The notes: generated from the letters alone by a model not told the origin. DNA of 45,833 nt from Streptomyces carpinensis (GCF_002154505.1 NZ_MUBM01000011.1:1-45833), one strand, 5' to 3'. Positions 6,788-15,372 are shown, counted from the stretch's first letter. Numbers and translations: made by a program.

Positions 6788-7369
6788 GTGGGCAAGGTGG
6801 TCATGTACAGCTCGGTCTCGGTGGACGGCTTCGTCGCGGACGAGAATGACCAGCCCGGACCGCTGTTCGACTGGTTGTCCAGCGGTGACGTCCCGTTGGA
6901 CCAGAGCGGCGAGGTGAAGGTGTCGCAGACGTCCTACGACTACACCCGGCCGTACTGGGACCAGATCGGGGTGACAATCTGCGGCCGCCACGTCTTCGAC
7001 ATGACGGACGGCTGGGACGGAAAGCCTCCGAGCGGGATCGACCACGTGGTCGTCGTGACACACCGGCCGCAGCCCGAGGGCTGGGACCCCGAGGCGCCGT
7101 TTCACTTCGTCGACGGCGTCGAGGTAGCCGTGGCCAAGGCGCAGGAGCTTGCGGGTGACCGCATGGTCGAGGTCGCCGCTGGCGACGTCGGTGGCCAGGT
7201 GCTTGCCGCGGGCCTGATCGACGAGGTGCGCATGGACGTCGTACCCGTCGTGTTCGGGTCCGGCAAGCGCTACTTCGGGTCGGTCGACGCGCAGCACCTG
7301 TTGGAGGATCCTGACGTGGTGATTCAGGGCAACCGGGTGCTTCACCTGCGCTATCGGGTGCGCCGTTGA
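6788..7369 (+). CDS. Dihydrofolate reductase family protein (RibD C-terminal-like)
   Basis: This 193-residue protein starts at GTG 6788 after a strong GAGGAGGG. It has the fold markers of DHFR/RibD-C reductases: GKVVMYSSVSVDGFVADEND at the N-terminus, TICGRHVFDMTDGWDG near residue 75, the glycine motif VAAGDVGGQVLAAGLIDEV near 138, and MDVVPVVFGSGKRYF. These NADPH-dependent reductases are often stand-alone and of unknown substrate in actinobacteria. The gene is intact, single and flanked by relics. Confidence 0.85.
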   Translation: MGKVVMYSSVSVDGFVADENDQPGPLFDWLSSGDVPLDQSGEVKVSQTSYDYTRPYWDQIGVTICGRHVFDMTDGWDGKPPSGIDHVVVVTHRPQPEGWDPEAPFHFVDGVEVAVAKAQELAGDRMVEVAAGDVGGQVLAAGLIDEVRMDVVPVVFGSGKRYFGSVDAQHLLEDPDVVIQGNRVLHLRYRVRR

Positions 7370-7682
7370 CCGACGAAGCGGGCAACCTCGCCCTGTCCGC
7401 CCACATCCTCGCGCTGGAGCGCAGGCGGGGGATGTCCGGGAGCACCGGCTCGGACCATGCGGAGTTGCAAATGCCCAAGAACACGACCGCATTCCCGCCA
7501 TGTCCACCGCAGCTGCGGTGGGAGATGGCGTGTTCGTCCTGTCCGAGCACGGCCTCTTCCAGACTGTGGTCGTCCCGGCGGGAGAACCGCTCGCCTCTGG
7601 CGAAGCCGTCCTCACTCAACACACTTGCGCACCTCTCACTTGCCTCGCTACGTGATCGTCGAACCGCACGGCGGTGCCCTCT

Positions 7683-8000
7683 CAGACGACCCACCGGCCG
7701 CCGTCCCAGCGCAGGGCAAGGACATAGGTGTGACCGAGCTCCAGCCGGGGTGCCTCCAGAGCCGTTCCCTCGATCCGTTTCCCGCTCTGGAGTACTGACC
7801 AGCCAGGGGGCTCATCGCGAACTCGCTCCCCGCCTCATGCCGGGCGGTATCGGCGGACCAGAGAGCCTTCTCCTGTCGCAACGTCACCGACCGGTCGAGC
7901 GTGTACCGCACGGGTCCCTTGTCGAAGTCCTGCCTGTTGATCTCTCGCTCGGAGGTCGGCCTCCCCACTACAACGTGATCCGCCCCGGCCTTCCAGCCTG
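7683..8000 (-). pseudogene. Frameshifted hypothetical protein
   Basis: One frame gives GADHVVVGRPTSEREINRQD, GPVRYTLDRSVTLRQEKALW and HEAGSEFAMS; the next frame continues WSVLQSGKRIEGTALEAPRL, GHTYVLALRWDGGRWVV and stop. A single shift near 7810 joins them into one coherent beta-rich C-terminal region of a streptomycete protein that I cannot name. Weak N-terminal coding traces continue upstream towards 8130, also out of frame. Confidence 0.5.
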
Positions 8001-8530
8001 TCGCATTCTGGGACCGGCACGCGTCACTGGCCGGGCCGTAGCCACCGCCGTGTCCAGCCCCTTCCGGCCGATCAGAACCCTCGCCGTGAGACCGGCGAGG
8101 GCAGCGCAACGGCGCTTGCGCCCGACAGCGGCGGGGCCGTGAATCTGACAGCCATGCATGTCGTACTTGCCTTTCACGCGTTCTTGTCGAAGCGATGCCA
8201 TGGTGTTGACGCGACCGTCCCGAGGGCTTGTGCGTCGGTGCCCACTCATGGAACGACAGCGCCATGTAGGGCCAGGCGGGCCACCCGTACTGTTCATATC
8301 TGGTGGCGTGTCTTGTGGCCGCTCGCCCCGGTGTACGGCGACGCGACGCGGTACCGCTGGAATCCTTCGGCCCGGCCCTGTCGGACGGATTCACGGTGTC
8401 GGCCTGCCCGGGACGGGAGCGACTCGTGGGTGCTGTGGTGGCCGTTGTCGGGGGATCACCTGGGTGTCGCACGTGGCGCCCACGGCCACGTGGCCGGCCT
8501 CGGTGTGAGGCCACCGCCGAGAACCGCCTG
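8001..8530. other. Stretch without a convincing gene
   Basis: Several overlapping open frames exist on both strands, but none shows family motifs, a ribosome binding site and a consistent end together. A minus-strand trace (YGWPAWPYMALSFHEW near 8250) may be part of the broken gene at 7683-8000. No RNA gene or repeat is seen. Confidence 0.4.
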
Positions 8531-8911
8531 TCAGTCGCGCGAGCGTCTCGGAGCTGTCGAAGATCCCGCCAGTGTCCAGGAGGCCAGCAGGCTCAGCGCC
8601 TGGGCGGACGCCGACCGGGGTTCGGCGGTGTAGAGGACCAGAGTGGTTTCGCTGTCACCGGGAAGCGAAAGCGTTTCGTACTCCACGGTGAGTTCACCGA
8701 CCAGGGGATGCCGAAGCCGCTTGGAACCATGAGTGCGCTGGTGCCCGCGGTGCTGCTGCCAGCAGCGGTCGAAGTCGTCGCTCCGTTCCCTCAACTCGGT
8801 GACGAGCGCCTGCGTGGCCTGCCGGTCCGATTCGCGGACCGCGTCCAGACGCAGGTTCTCCACCGCGGCGCGGGCCTGGACGTCCCAGGCAGCCGGGGCA
8901 ATCGAGTTCAC
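8531..8911 (-). pseudogene. C-terminal fragment of a MmyB-type XRE regulator
   Basis: The 126-residue frame contains the MmyB ligand-binding region: AWDVQARAAVENLRLDAVRE, LVTELRERSDDFDRCWQQHR, the THGSKRLRHPLVGELTVEYE block, and LVLYTAEPRSASAQALSLLA. The N-terminal helix-turn-helix and the first half of the sensor domain are absent, and upstream frames do not restore them. MmyB-like proteins regulate development or neighbouring oxidoreductases. Confidence 0.75.
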
Positions 8912-9173
8912 ACTGGCGGAGGTTCGGCGACTCCTGGCAGCTTGTCGTTCTCCACCCCCGCACCTTCGTGGTCGCCGAGGACGACACCACGCGCTGAGCT
9001 GGTCGAACCGGCTCCGACGACGCCAAGCGGTCGCTCGGCGCTGTCACTACCTGCGGCGCTGTCGCACGATCGAGGGCGGCCTGCCGAAGGCCACACCTGA
9101 TCACTGTGCAGCCCGCTACACTCCAGCCGCCCAGCAAAACCCGCAGGTCAGACTGCAAAATCCTGCTGGAGTA

Positions 9174-9659
9174 CTAGTGGCGCTCGAGATACGCGACGAT
9201 TCCCGTCTCTCGAGCCGCGCTGATCGCTTGGAGTCGCGCGAAGTTGACCGTGCTCATATCCCGCCTCCACTCGTCGATCGTCGCTACACGCCACGCGGTG
9301 TGCTCGTTCGTGATGTGCACTTGGGCGAGCCGATCGTCGGTGAGTACGCCTCCGTCGAAGATGAAGCCGATGTGGTTGACCGGCCAGGTCGTGCGTTGGG
9401 GGACGAAGTGGACACCGAGGAGGCGCTGCGGCCCCCGGAAGTCGATGCCGGTCTCTTCCAAGCACTCGCGCCGAGCGCACTCCCAGGGTGTTTCGCCAAG
9501 CTCCATATTGCCGCCCGGCCACTGCCACACTTCCACGCCGTTGCGTGAACGTAGTTGGAAGGGACGGCCGGCGGTGTCTGTGAAGTAGAGGCAGGCATAG
9601 GAGGTCGCGCGTGCGATGGTCTCGATGTACTGCTCCGGCGGGAGCCACGCATTTGTCAT
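9174..9659 (-). CDS. Nudix hydrolase
   Basis: This is a 161-residue protein starting MTNAWLPPEQYIETIARATS, with AGGGA 8 nt before ATG 9659. The complete Nudix box (GX5EX7REUXEEXGU) is visible at about residues 50-72 (GNMELGETPWECARRECLEE, then TGI), so the metal-binding glutamates are intact. It should hydrolyse a nucleoside-diphosphate-linked compound; the substrate cannot be told. The longer open frame to 9836 has no better start and a non-coding look. Confidence 0.9.
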   Translation of the reverse strand: MTNAWLPPEQYIETIARATSYACLYFTDTAGRPFQLRSRNGVEVWQWPGGNMELGETPWECARRECLEETGIDFRGPQRLLGVHFVPQRTTWPVNHIGFIFDGGVLTDDRLAQVHITNEHTAWRVATIDEWRRDMSTVNFARLQAISAARETGIVAYLERH

Positions 9660-9921
9660 ACTTGCGTCCCTGCGAGAAGGAACCTTGCGGCCATGAGCTT
9701 TAGCTAGAGAGCGAAGTACGTGGCGGCATCCAGCGCAGTCGTGCGACTGCGTGCCTGTGATGGTGATGGCGCGGACATCGACGTGCACGTCGTGCCATGA
9801 GTGCAAGCTGTTGTTCCGTGGGTTTGTCCCTCTCACGCCGATGACGGCTTATGCGACTTCGTCGTACTCATACCCATTTCTAGCATCTGAAGCACATGCG
9901 GTTTTCCTAGCCGACACGCCG

Positions 9922-10219
9922 TCAGTGAATCGACCGTGACGGCCCGCTCGCGCTACTCCCGGCTCGGTCCACCCCGGTTCGCCCCGCGCCCGTCACCCGG
10001 CCGGCGCCCGCGGTGCCCAGCCAACCGGTGCCGACGTCCTGCTGCCGGGCGGCCCAGAACGCTTCGACGGCCTGCTGGTCGAAGTAGAGGAGGCGGCCGA
10101 CGGTGCAGATGAACTTCCGGGTGCCGGTCTTCGGGCTGCTGATGACGCTGGGCGTACCAGCGGGCCGCCGTCGCCGCTGACGCACCCGTCAACTCCCGGA
10201 TCCAGGCACGGCTCACCAT
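9922..10219 (-). pseudogene. Excisionase-like HTH protein, frameshifted
   Basis: The start MVSRAWIRELTGASAATAAR, then WYAQ, is a winged-helix/AlpA-like N-terminus; the continuation KTGTRKFICTVGRLLYFDQQ, then AVEAFWAARQQDVGTG, lies in the next frame. One shift near 10150 joins them. The YFDQQAVEAFWAAR end is typical of small DNA-binding proteins in actinobacterial mobile elements. It may mark the edge of a decayed integrative element. Confidence 0.6.
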
Positions 10220-10569
10220 CCACCGCCCCTCATGCACCCGGCGCAGCCAACATCCTCCGCACCCGCCACAGACCTTAAACCCATCCACGCCGACAGGGCG
10301 CTGGTCAACCGCGGCATCCTCTCAGGGCCGGATTCGCGCTCCAGCACGACAGCGGTCCGCCGCGGTTCGCTGACCGTCTCCCTCGCACCGTGGGCTGTGC
10401 ACACTGGACCGTGATCGACCGGACAGCTCCTCAACTAACCGGCGCGGCAGGGCTCAACTGGCTGCGCAACGCTGTGACCAGCTGTGGTCGGAGTAGCCCG
10501 TGGCTCCCACGCCAGGGTGGGCTGGGGCTGCGCGGGGTGCCGGTGGAGGCAGTCAATGTGACCGGCTGC
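10220..10569. other. Gap without a supported gene
   Basis: Open frames here are short, overlap on both strands and lack motifs. No hairpin terminator, tRNA or repeat was seen. Confidence 0.4.
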
Positions 10570-11220
10570 TCATGGGCTCGGGGCGGCGGCTGCGTCGGCT
10601 GGCAGGCCGCGGGCTGTGACCAGGTGGGTGGTGCCGCCTTGCAGGAGGTAGGTCATGCCCACGATCGCGGTGCGTCCGGCGGCGAGGTGTGCGGCGAGGA
10701 CCGGGGAGCGCTCAAGGAGCAGGTCGACGGTGTGCCGGACGTGCTCGGCGATGACGTCGCGGTCGCTGCTCAGGCCGGCGGCTCGCGCGGCCAGCACGCT
10801 GGGCATCACCCGCTCGATCACCTCGCGTACGTACCCTGTTTCCGTGATGGTCCCCTCGTCCACCCCGGTTTGGGCGGCCGCGACCGTCCAACATGTGTCG
10901 TGGCCGAGGACCACCACCAGTGGGCAGCCCAGCACGCCCACCCCGTACTCGATGCTGCCCAGCACCTCCCACCCCACTACGTGGCCCGACGTGCGTACCA
11001 CGAACAGGTCCCCCAGCCCCCGGTCGAAGATGATCTCGGCGGCAAGTCGGGAATCGGAACACCCGAACAGCACCGCGAACGGGCGCTGACCGGGCGCCGT
11101 CTGCGCCCGGCGCGCGGCATCCTGATTCGGATGCTGCGGGGTGCCCGAGGCGAATCGGCGGTTTCCGCTCAGCAGCATCTCGAAGGCTCTCGCGGGAGTC
11201 GGCATCGCAGCGTTCGTCAT
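10570..11220 (-). CDS. Beta-class carbonic anhydrase
   Basis: This 216-residue protein starts MTNAAMPTPARAFEMLLSGN. The zinc ligands and catalytic dyad are all visible: Cys54, Asp56 and Arg58 in CSDSR, and His107 and Cys110 in GHDTC. It interconverts CO2 and bicarbonate in the cytoplasm. The length and motif order are normal. It stands alone between mobile-element relics; its minus-strand neighbours are unrelated. Confidence 0.95.
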   Translation of the reverse strand: MTNAAMPTPARAFEMLLSGNRRFASGTPQHPNQDAARRAQTAPGQRPFAVLFGCSDSRLAAEIIFDRGLGDLFVVRTSGHVVGWEVLGSIEYGVGVLGCPLVVVLGHDTCWTVAAAQTGVDEGTITETGYVREVIERVMPSVLAARAAGLSSDRDVIAEHVRHTVDLLLERSPVLAAHLAAGRTAIVGMTYLLQGGTTHLVTARGLPADAAAAPSP

Positions 11221-11321
11221 CAACCGCAGGCTACGGCCCAGGTGCCGCCTTCCACCGCGCGGTGTCCGCACAGCCGAGCCGGGCCGTCGGTGAAATCACC
11301 CGGCTGCCGGTCGGGCTGGCC

Positions 11322-11590
11322 TCAACCGTGCGCGGCTGATCCGACAGCCTCGCAGCCAACGAGCGGGGCGTCGGGGATGACGGCCTCGCCGCCCCCGATG
11401 GGGTAGTGGACTTCGGGGATCCAGTCCAGCGGCCGGCACAGCACGCCGCGGCGGCGTGCGTCTTCGAGGAAGGCGAGGCCGGTCTCGGTGACCGTCAATG
11501 CGTGTCCGACCCGCTGCCGTGCCGCGGTCCGGTCCGACACCGTCTTCGACGGCCGCCGTCCCCGCAACTCCGGGCACTCGCAGGCGACCT
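11322..11590 (-). pseudogene. Replication-relaxation family fragment
   Basis: The frame contains HALTVTETGLAFLEDARRRG, LCRPLDWIPEVHYPIGGGEA and VIPDAPL, a central block of plasmid/AICE replication-relaxation proteins. In full-length members this block continues into LYYRR and a further domain; here it ends shortly after. It is joined out of context to the HTH relic upstream. Confidence 0.6.
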
Positions 11591-11982
11591 GCATCCCGCG
11601 CGCGCCTGGCTCGCGCGGGCGCTCCGCATTGGCGCGCCACTGGGCGCGCCGGTGTTCGGCGGCGGTGTGGATGGCGCGCGCCACTGGCTTGTGGAGGCTG
11701 CCGGTGACCGGGTCGCTGAGGAGATGTTGAGGTCCTGGATGAGCCACCTCGGGAGCTCGTGCAGGAGCCGAGTGCGGGGCGTTCGCCGCTGGTCGGAGCG
11801 GGTCGCTCGCTGGTGGCGCGCGCCACCAGCTCGGCGGGTGGCTCGTCTGGCTCGCAGGTGGAGAGGATGCGCGCCACCGTGTTGTGGTGGATACCGACCT
11901 GGCGCGCGATGCCGCGCTGGCTCATCCCATCGGCGGCCAGCTGGCGCACGGTGGCGTCCCGGTCAGTCGTCGGGGTCGTCAT
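11590..11982 (-). pseudogene. HTH protein of mobile-element type, frameshifted
   Basis: It starts MTTPTTDRDATVRQLAADGM, SQRGIARQVGIHHNTVARIL, a resolvase-like helix-turn-helix at about residues 8-38. From about residue 75 the frame is lost. LLHELPRWLIQDLN in another frame, and then SDPVTGSLHKPVARAIHTAA in a third, complete the expected C-terminal region. At least two shifts are needed. Confidence 0.6.
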
Positions 11983-12044
11983 GGTGGTTCCAAGAGAGTG
12001 ACCGGCCCCGCCGGGAGGCACGGGGCCGACCGGTCGGCGGGTGG

Positions 12045-12212
12045 TCAGCTGCCGTTGCGGCGCCGCTTCGGGGCGAGCTTCCACAGGGACAGCCCGGCCG
12101 CGATGAGGGTGGTGCAGGCGACGACGAGGGCGACGGTGTCGAACCCGGTAGCGGCGAGCGCTCCGGCTGCTCCGGCTCCGCCGATCTGACCGCCGACGAT
12201 GGCTCCGTACAT
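12045..12212 (-). CDS. LAXTG-like membrane microprotein
   Basis: This 55-residue protein is too short for most annotation. The start MYGAIVGGQIGGAGAAG has AAGGAG 11 nt upstream. Then come LAATG, a hydrophobic segment (FDTVALVVACTTLIAAGLSL) and a basic tail (KLAPKRRR). This order is that of a sortase sorting signal, and LAXTG is the motif preferred by actinobacterial class E sortases. The mature part would be only about 22 residues and there is no classical signal peptide, so it may instead be a simple one-pass membrane peptide. It lies 49 bp downstream of the GT2 gene on the same strand, probably in one operon. Confidence 0.65.
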   Translation of the reverse strand: MYGAIVGGQIGGAGAAGALAATGFDTVALVVACTTLIAAGLSLWKLAPKRRRNGS

Positions 12213-12261
12213 GAGTGCTTGATCTCCTTGCGGGTTTGGGGTTGGGGGTGTGGGCCCGCGG

Positions 12262-13371
12262 TCATGTCGTGGCCCACTGCTCCTCGCGCCGAAGGACCAG
12301 ATCGGCCAGGGCGCGGAAGTACACGGCGTGCTGGAAGAGGTCGTAGGCGAGCTCGACGACGAGCAGCGCGGCGAGGAGGCGGGAGCGCCAGCCGGCGGAC
12401 CACACGGACACGACTTTCTCGACGACGAAGACGGCGCCGATCGCGGTCCAGAACGAGGACACGCCGAGACGGCCGAGGTAGGCGAGCTGCAGGGCGACGA
12501 ACGCGAGGTAGAGGGCGAACGCGAGCGCCCCGACGCCCTGCATGATCTGCTTGCCGAAGTACGGGGCCGTGACTCTCGTCAGCCCGTACGTGCGCAGGTT
12601 CTCCAGGGCGCCGCGCTGCCAGCGCAGACGCTGCGCCCACAGCTTCGGCAGCGTGGCCATGACCTCGGTGGTCACGGCGCACCCAGCCGGGCTCATCGTC
12701 CGATACCCGAGCGTCTTGACGGCCTTGGTGATCTCGTCGTCCTCGGTGAGGGACGCGGTGGTGTAGTAGGAGCTGCCGCCCGGCAGACGTCCGGCCAGGC
12801 GCGCGGCCTTGATCTCCCGCAGCACCCGCACCCGAAAGAGGGTGGCGGTGCCGGTGAGGACGACGGCCCGGTCGCCGTTGCGGTGGATCTCCCATGCGTA
12901 CCGCTGGAACTCCATGCGCTGCAGCTGGCCGAGCAGCCCCCCGCCGGGCTCGCCGTAGAACACGCCTCCGACCGCGCCGACCTTCCGCCGCATCGCGGCC
13001 CCAGCCGACTCGACGAACCCAGGGGTGAGGATGGTGTCGGCATCCTGAATCAGGATCAGGTCCTGGTCGTCGAGCTCGGGCAGGACGTCGTCGAGGGCGG
13101 CGTTGAGCGCGCCGGCCTTCTTCCCGCGAACGCCGTGGAGGTCGAGAACTGCGGCGCCGGCGTCCCGCGCGGCGATCGCGGTCGCCATGCAGTCGGTGCA
13201 GTTGTTCGTCACCGCGATGATCTCGTCCGGGACGCGGGTCTGGGCGTGCAGGCCATCGATGGCGGTGGCGATGCGGGCGGATTCGTTGCGGGCGGGGATG
13301 AGCGCGATCACCCGCGCCGCGCCCATGGTGGGGCGGCGCAGGGTGAGCGTGGTCTCGTTAGAGGTCGTCAT
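12262..13371 (-). CDS. Processive-type membrane glycosyltransferase, family 2
   Basis: This is a 369-residue GT2 enzyme. The nucleotide-sugar site is marked by VIALIPARNES (about residues 21-31), the acidic QDAD (109-112) and a TEDDE loop near 211. The acceptor-side QRLRWQRG near 250 is the QxxRW signature of processive synthases of the cellulose/chitin/hyaluronan type. Two or three C-terminal hydrophobic segments (about 275-350) place it in the membrane. The ATG start at 13371 overlaps the stop of a small upstream frame (ATGA). The same frame stays open to 13596, where a duplicate of the first codons lies. The product is probably a surface polysaccharide; the sugar is unknown. Confidence 0.85.
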   Translation of the reverse strand: MTTSNETTLTLRRPTMGAARVIALIPARNESARIATAIDGLHAQTRVPDEIIAVTNNCTDCMATAIAARDAGAAVLDLHGVRGKKAGALNAALDDVLPELDDQDLILIQDADTILTPGFVESAGAAMRRKVGAVGGVFYGEPGGGLLGQLQRMEFQRYAWEIHRNGDRAVVLTGTATLFRVRVLREIKAARLAGRLPGGSSYYTTASLTEDDEITKAVKTLGYRTMSPAGCAVTTEVMATLPKLWAQRLRWQRGALENLRTYGLTRVTAPYFGKQIMQGVGALAFALYLAFVALQLAYLGRLGVSSFWTAIGAVFVVEKVVSVWSAGWRSRLLAALLVVELAYDLFQHAVYFRALADLVLRREEQWATT

Positions 13372-13530
13372 GAGAGCACCAGACCGAGGGTGGCATAGGC
13401 CGAGAGGGTGAACACGAAGAACAACGCGCCGCATCCGCTCTGGGTCTCGTGATCGAACGACGCACGGTCTTGGAGCTGGCGCGCGGAGTGGCCGCGTTGG
13501 CGGTCCCGGCACGTGCGGCCCGTGTCGCCC
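13368..13530 (-). pseudogene. Small one-pass membrane peptide upstream of GT2, start lost
   Basis: The frame ends RASFDHETQSGCGALFFVFT, LSAYATLGLVLS, and its TGA overlaps the GT2 ATG. This arrangement suggests a real translationally coupled gene. No ATG, GTG or TTG start is found before the upstream in-frame stop near 13548, so the 5' end seems replaced by the duplicated GT2 leader. Confidence 0.4.
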
Positions 13531-13596
13531 GGTCGGTGTCACCCGCGCTGCCCCAAGAGTGGGGCGGCGCAGGGTGAACGTGGTTGCGGTGGTCAT
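13531..13596 (-). pseudogene. Duplicated 5' end of the GT2 gene
   Basis: It encodes MTTATTFTLRRPTLGAARV, nearly the same as the true GT2 start MTTSNETTLTLRRPTMGAAR. The matching DNA is roughly 13547-13596 against 13312-13371. It is the remnant of a second, lost GT2 gene or a partial duplication; an AAGG precedes its ATG. Confidence 0.6.
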
Positions 13597-13607
13597 GTGG
13601 CCTTGCC

Positions 13608-13829
13608 TCAGTACGTAATCCGCTGGCAGCCCTTGCGGTCCTTGGCGCGGTCCTTGTCCTCCCACGTCTGGCCCTGGCGGGCGGCGCGCTGGGCGCACTT
13701 GCTGCGGTGCCGCTCGCGCCGCAGCCGGGCGGCCCGGTCCGAAGCGGACTCGCGGCCTGCGTACTGCTCGGCGGCCAACGCGCGGTCGTCGCCCGGTCGA
13801 AGGCTGCGGACGAAGTCGCGGATACCCAT
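13608..13829 (-). CDS. Small arginine-rich protein of integrative-element type
   Basis: This 73-residue, highly charged protein starts MGIRDFVRSLRPGDDRALAA and ends KDRKGCQRITY. It is predicted to be helical and basic. Its start overlaps the stop of the preceding small gene by 1 nt (TGATG), so it is translated in a chain with it. Similar small genes occur in streptomycete conjugative elements; the function is unknown. Confidence 0.55.
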   Translation of the reverse strand: MGIRDFVRSLRPGDDRALAAEQYAGRESASDRAARLRRERHRSKCAQRAARQGQTWEDKDRAKDRKGCQRITY

Positions 13830-14005
13830 CAGTGGCCTCCGGTGGTGGGCGGGGTGCCGTCCTGGGCCGAGGCGGAGACGGTGCCGCGCTGGGTGACGGC
13901 CTCGCCGGTCTGGTCGCGCTGGGCGCGGTCGGCGGCGCAAGCCTGCACGGTGGCGGGCTCGGCGAGGATCTTGCTGGGCTTCGGCGTGAAATCGCGGCTG
14001 CTCAT
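13829..14005 (-). CDS. Small hypothetical protein in the same chain
   Basis: The protein has 58 residues (MSSRDFTPKPSKILAEPATV ... PPTTGGH) and is hydrophilic. Its start overlaps the stop of the relic upstream (ATGA-type) and its stop overlaps the start of the next gene (TGATG). Such tight coupling is the main evidence that it is real. Confidence 0.5.
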   Translation of the reverse strand: MSSRDFTPKPSKILAEPATVQACAADRAQRDQTGEAVTQRGTVSASAQDGTPPTTGGH

Positions 14006-14137
14006 CGGGTGACCGCCTGCCGGGGGAACGGGTGCTCGGCGAAGTGCGCGGTGAGCGCGCGGCCCTGCCGGGCGAGGCCGGGGTGGTGGAGGCTGGCGCA
14101 CAGGTTGCAGTTGCGGGCCGAGTGAGGGCTGTGCGGG
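14002..14137 (-). pseudogene. CxxC small protein, 5' end missing
   Basis: The frame reads HSARNCNLCASLHHPGLARQ, GRALTAHFAEHPFPRQAVTR and stop. The NCNLC pair with nearby histidines looks like half a zinc site. An in-frame TAG near 14138 and no start codon suggest truncation, although the stop overlaps the next gene's ATG as in the rest of this chain. Confidence 0.45.
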
Positions 14138-14186
14138 CGCTATACGGTGGCAAGCGTTGGTGCTCCCGAGAGGGAAGGGAGCGGCC

Positions 14187-14477
14187 GTGGCCGATCAGCC
14201 GGATGGCGAGCAGGAGGTGCGGATCGTGACGGACGTCGTCGACTCGCTGGAAGCGCTGGAGGACCCAGCCGAGCGGGCGAAGCGTGCGGGTCGGCTGCTC
14301 GCGGAGTGGCCCCCGCTGGGTTCGCGTCTGCGGGACATCCGGCAGGAGGCGGTCGTGGCGATGCGTGCGCAGAACGTCAGGTACCGGAAGATCGCTGAGG
14401 TGCTCGGGATCTCGCTGGCGCGGGTGCAGCAGATCGAGGCTGGCGAGCGCGGCAGGAAGCCGAAGGTCGAGGGGTAG
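14187..14477 (+). CDS. Sigma-70 region 4-like HTH protein
   Basis: This 96-residue protein starts at GTG 14187 after GGGAAGGGAG. The C-terminal half has a clear helix-turn-helix (MRAQNVRYRKIAEVLGISLA, RVQQIEAGERGRKPK, about residues 60-93), like sigma region 4 or small phage/plasmid regulators. The N-terminal half is acidic and helical. It is divergent from the small-gene chain at 13608-14137 and followed 2 bp later by DUF6221. A role as regulator of the element is likely. Confidence 0.75.
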   Translation: MADQPDGEQEVRIVTDVVDSLEALEDPAERAKRAGRLLAEWPPLGSRLRDIRQEAVVAMRAQNVRYRKIAEVLGISLARVQQIEAGERGRKPKVEG

Positions 14478-14479
14478 CG

Positions 14480-14884
14480 GTGGACGATCTCGTGCAGTGG
14501 CTGCGCGCCCAGTTCGACGAGGACGAGCGGATCGCGCAGGCGGCTGATGCCGAGCTGAGCAACGTCTTCACGCGTATCGAGACCTTCGATCCCGAGATGG
14601 CGGCGGACGAGCGCCAGATCATGGAGCACCGCCCGGCGCGGGCGCTGGCCGAGGTCGACGCCAAGCGACGCATCCTCGATCTGTACGCGTCCTCTGTTGA
14701 TGACCGCTCGGCGTTGCGCGCCCGGATGCGCGAGGTGATCTACACGAAGCCGGACGAGCTCTCTGGGCTGCATCGGCAAGAGAGCGCGCTGATCGAGACC
14801 GCCGAACAGATGGCCCCCGTTGTACGCCTGCTCGCCTTGCCGTACGCGAACCGGCCGGGGTACCGCGAGGAGTGGCGGCCGTAG
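14480..14884 (+). CDS. DUF6221 family protein
   Basis: This 134-residue protein starts at GTG (VDDLVQWLRAQFDEDERIAQ). The middle HRPARALAEVDAKRRILDLY and the end LALPYANRPGYREEWRP are the DUF6221 signature seen in many streptomycete mobile elements and phages. The function is unknown. It begins 2 bp after the HTH gene, so the two are co-transcribed; a hairpin follows at 14898. Confidence 0.85.
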   Translation: MDDLVQWLRAQFDEDERIAQAADAELSNVFTRIETFDPEMAADERQIMEHRPARALAEVDAKRRILDLYASSVDDRSALRARMREVIYTKPDELSGLHRQESALIETAEQMAPVVRLLALPYANRPGYREEWRP

Positions 14885-14897
14885 CCGCAACCGGAGC

Positions 14898-14926
14898 GCC
14901 CCCGTCTCGCGGGTCGAGGCGGGGGC
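14898..14926 (+). terminator. Hairpin after DUF6221
   Basis: The outer arms GCCCCCG (14898-14904) and CGGGGGC (14920-14926) pair, with partial inner pairing. It lies 14 bp after the DUF6221 stop and probably ends the 14187-14884 operon. Confidence 0.6.
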
Positions 14927-15129
14927 CGTTCGTATGCCCGTCTTGTGAACGGGACCGCGAGGTGGCCACGCGTAGCACCGCCCACTGGGGCCTGTCTGAC
15001 GGGTCGCGTCACCGACCCCGCACCTGACAGCAATGTCACCCGAACGGCCCAACATGACGTGCCACTCGCATGGATGAACGTCAAGCTGATTAGTGCCCCA
15101 ATCAAGGCAATCCGTGAAAGGGGAACCGA

Positions 15130-15363
15130 ATGCGCATTCGACGAATCCTCGCCGCCGTCATCGCCACGGCAGCCCTCACCGGACTCGGCCTCACAGGTGC
15201 CGCCACCGCCACCGCCGCCACCCTCGCCCCGAGTCAGGGCGGCGCCGCCCTCACCCCGGGTGAGTGCACGGACGGCGGCGGTACGGTCGATTGGTCGAAC
15301 CCGAAGGTGCCCCATACCGGGACCTGCAGGGGCGGCACGCACGACGGGCAGACGGTCGACTAA
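15130..15363 (+). CDS. Small secreted protein with two cysteines
   Basis: This 77-residue precursor has AAGGGG before ATG 15130. A clear Sec signal peptide (MRIRRILAAVIATAALTGLG ... ATATAA) is likely cleaved near residue 30. The mature peptide is about 45 residues, glycine-rich, with two cysteines (ECTDGG and GTCRGG) able to form one disulfide. No family was recognised. It has its own terminator at 15373 and could be an exported effector or cell-surface peptide. Confidence 0.75.
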   Translation: MRIRRILAAVIATAALTGLGLTGAATATAATLAPSQGGAALTPGECTDGGGTVDWSNPKVPHTGTCRGGTHDGQTVD

Positions 15364-15372
15364 AACCCACTA

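Noticed and set aside
7502..7657. Plus-strand ORF of 51 codons starting MSTAAAVGDGVFVLSEHGLF
   Set aside because: The composition is protein-like, but there is no ribosome binding site, the end is abrupt and no family was recognised; not strong enough to list.
8668..8678. GAAAGCGTTTC, resembling the LacI operator
   Set aside because: It has odd length, lacks the central CG symmetry, and lies inside the MmyB relic far from any core-locus gene.
10213..10434. 73-codon minus-strand ORF MRSCPVDHGPVCTAHGARET
   Set aside because: No motif or ribosome binding site; overlaps the HTH relic frame.
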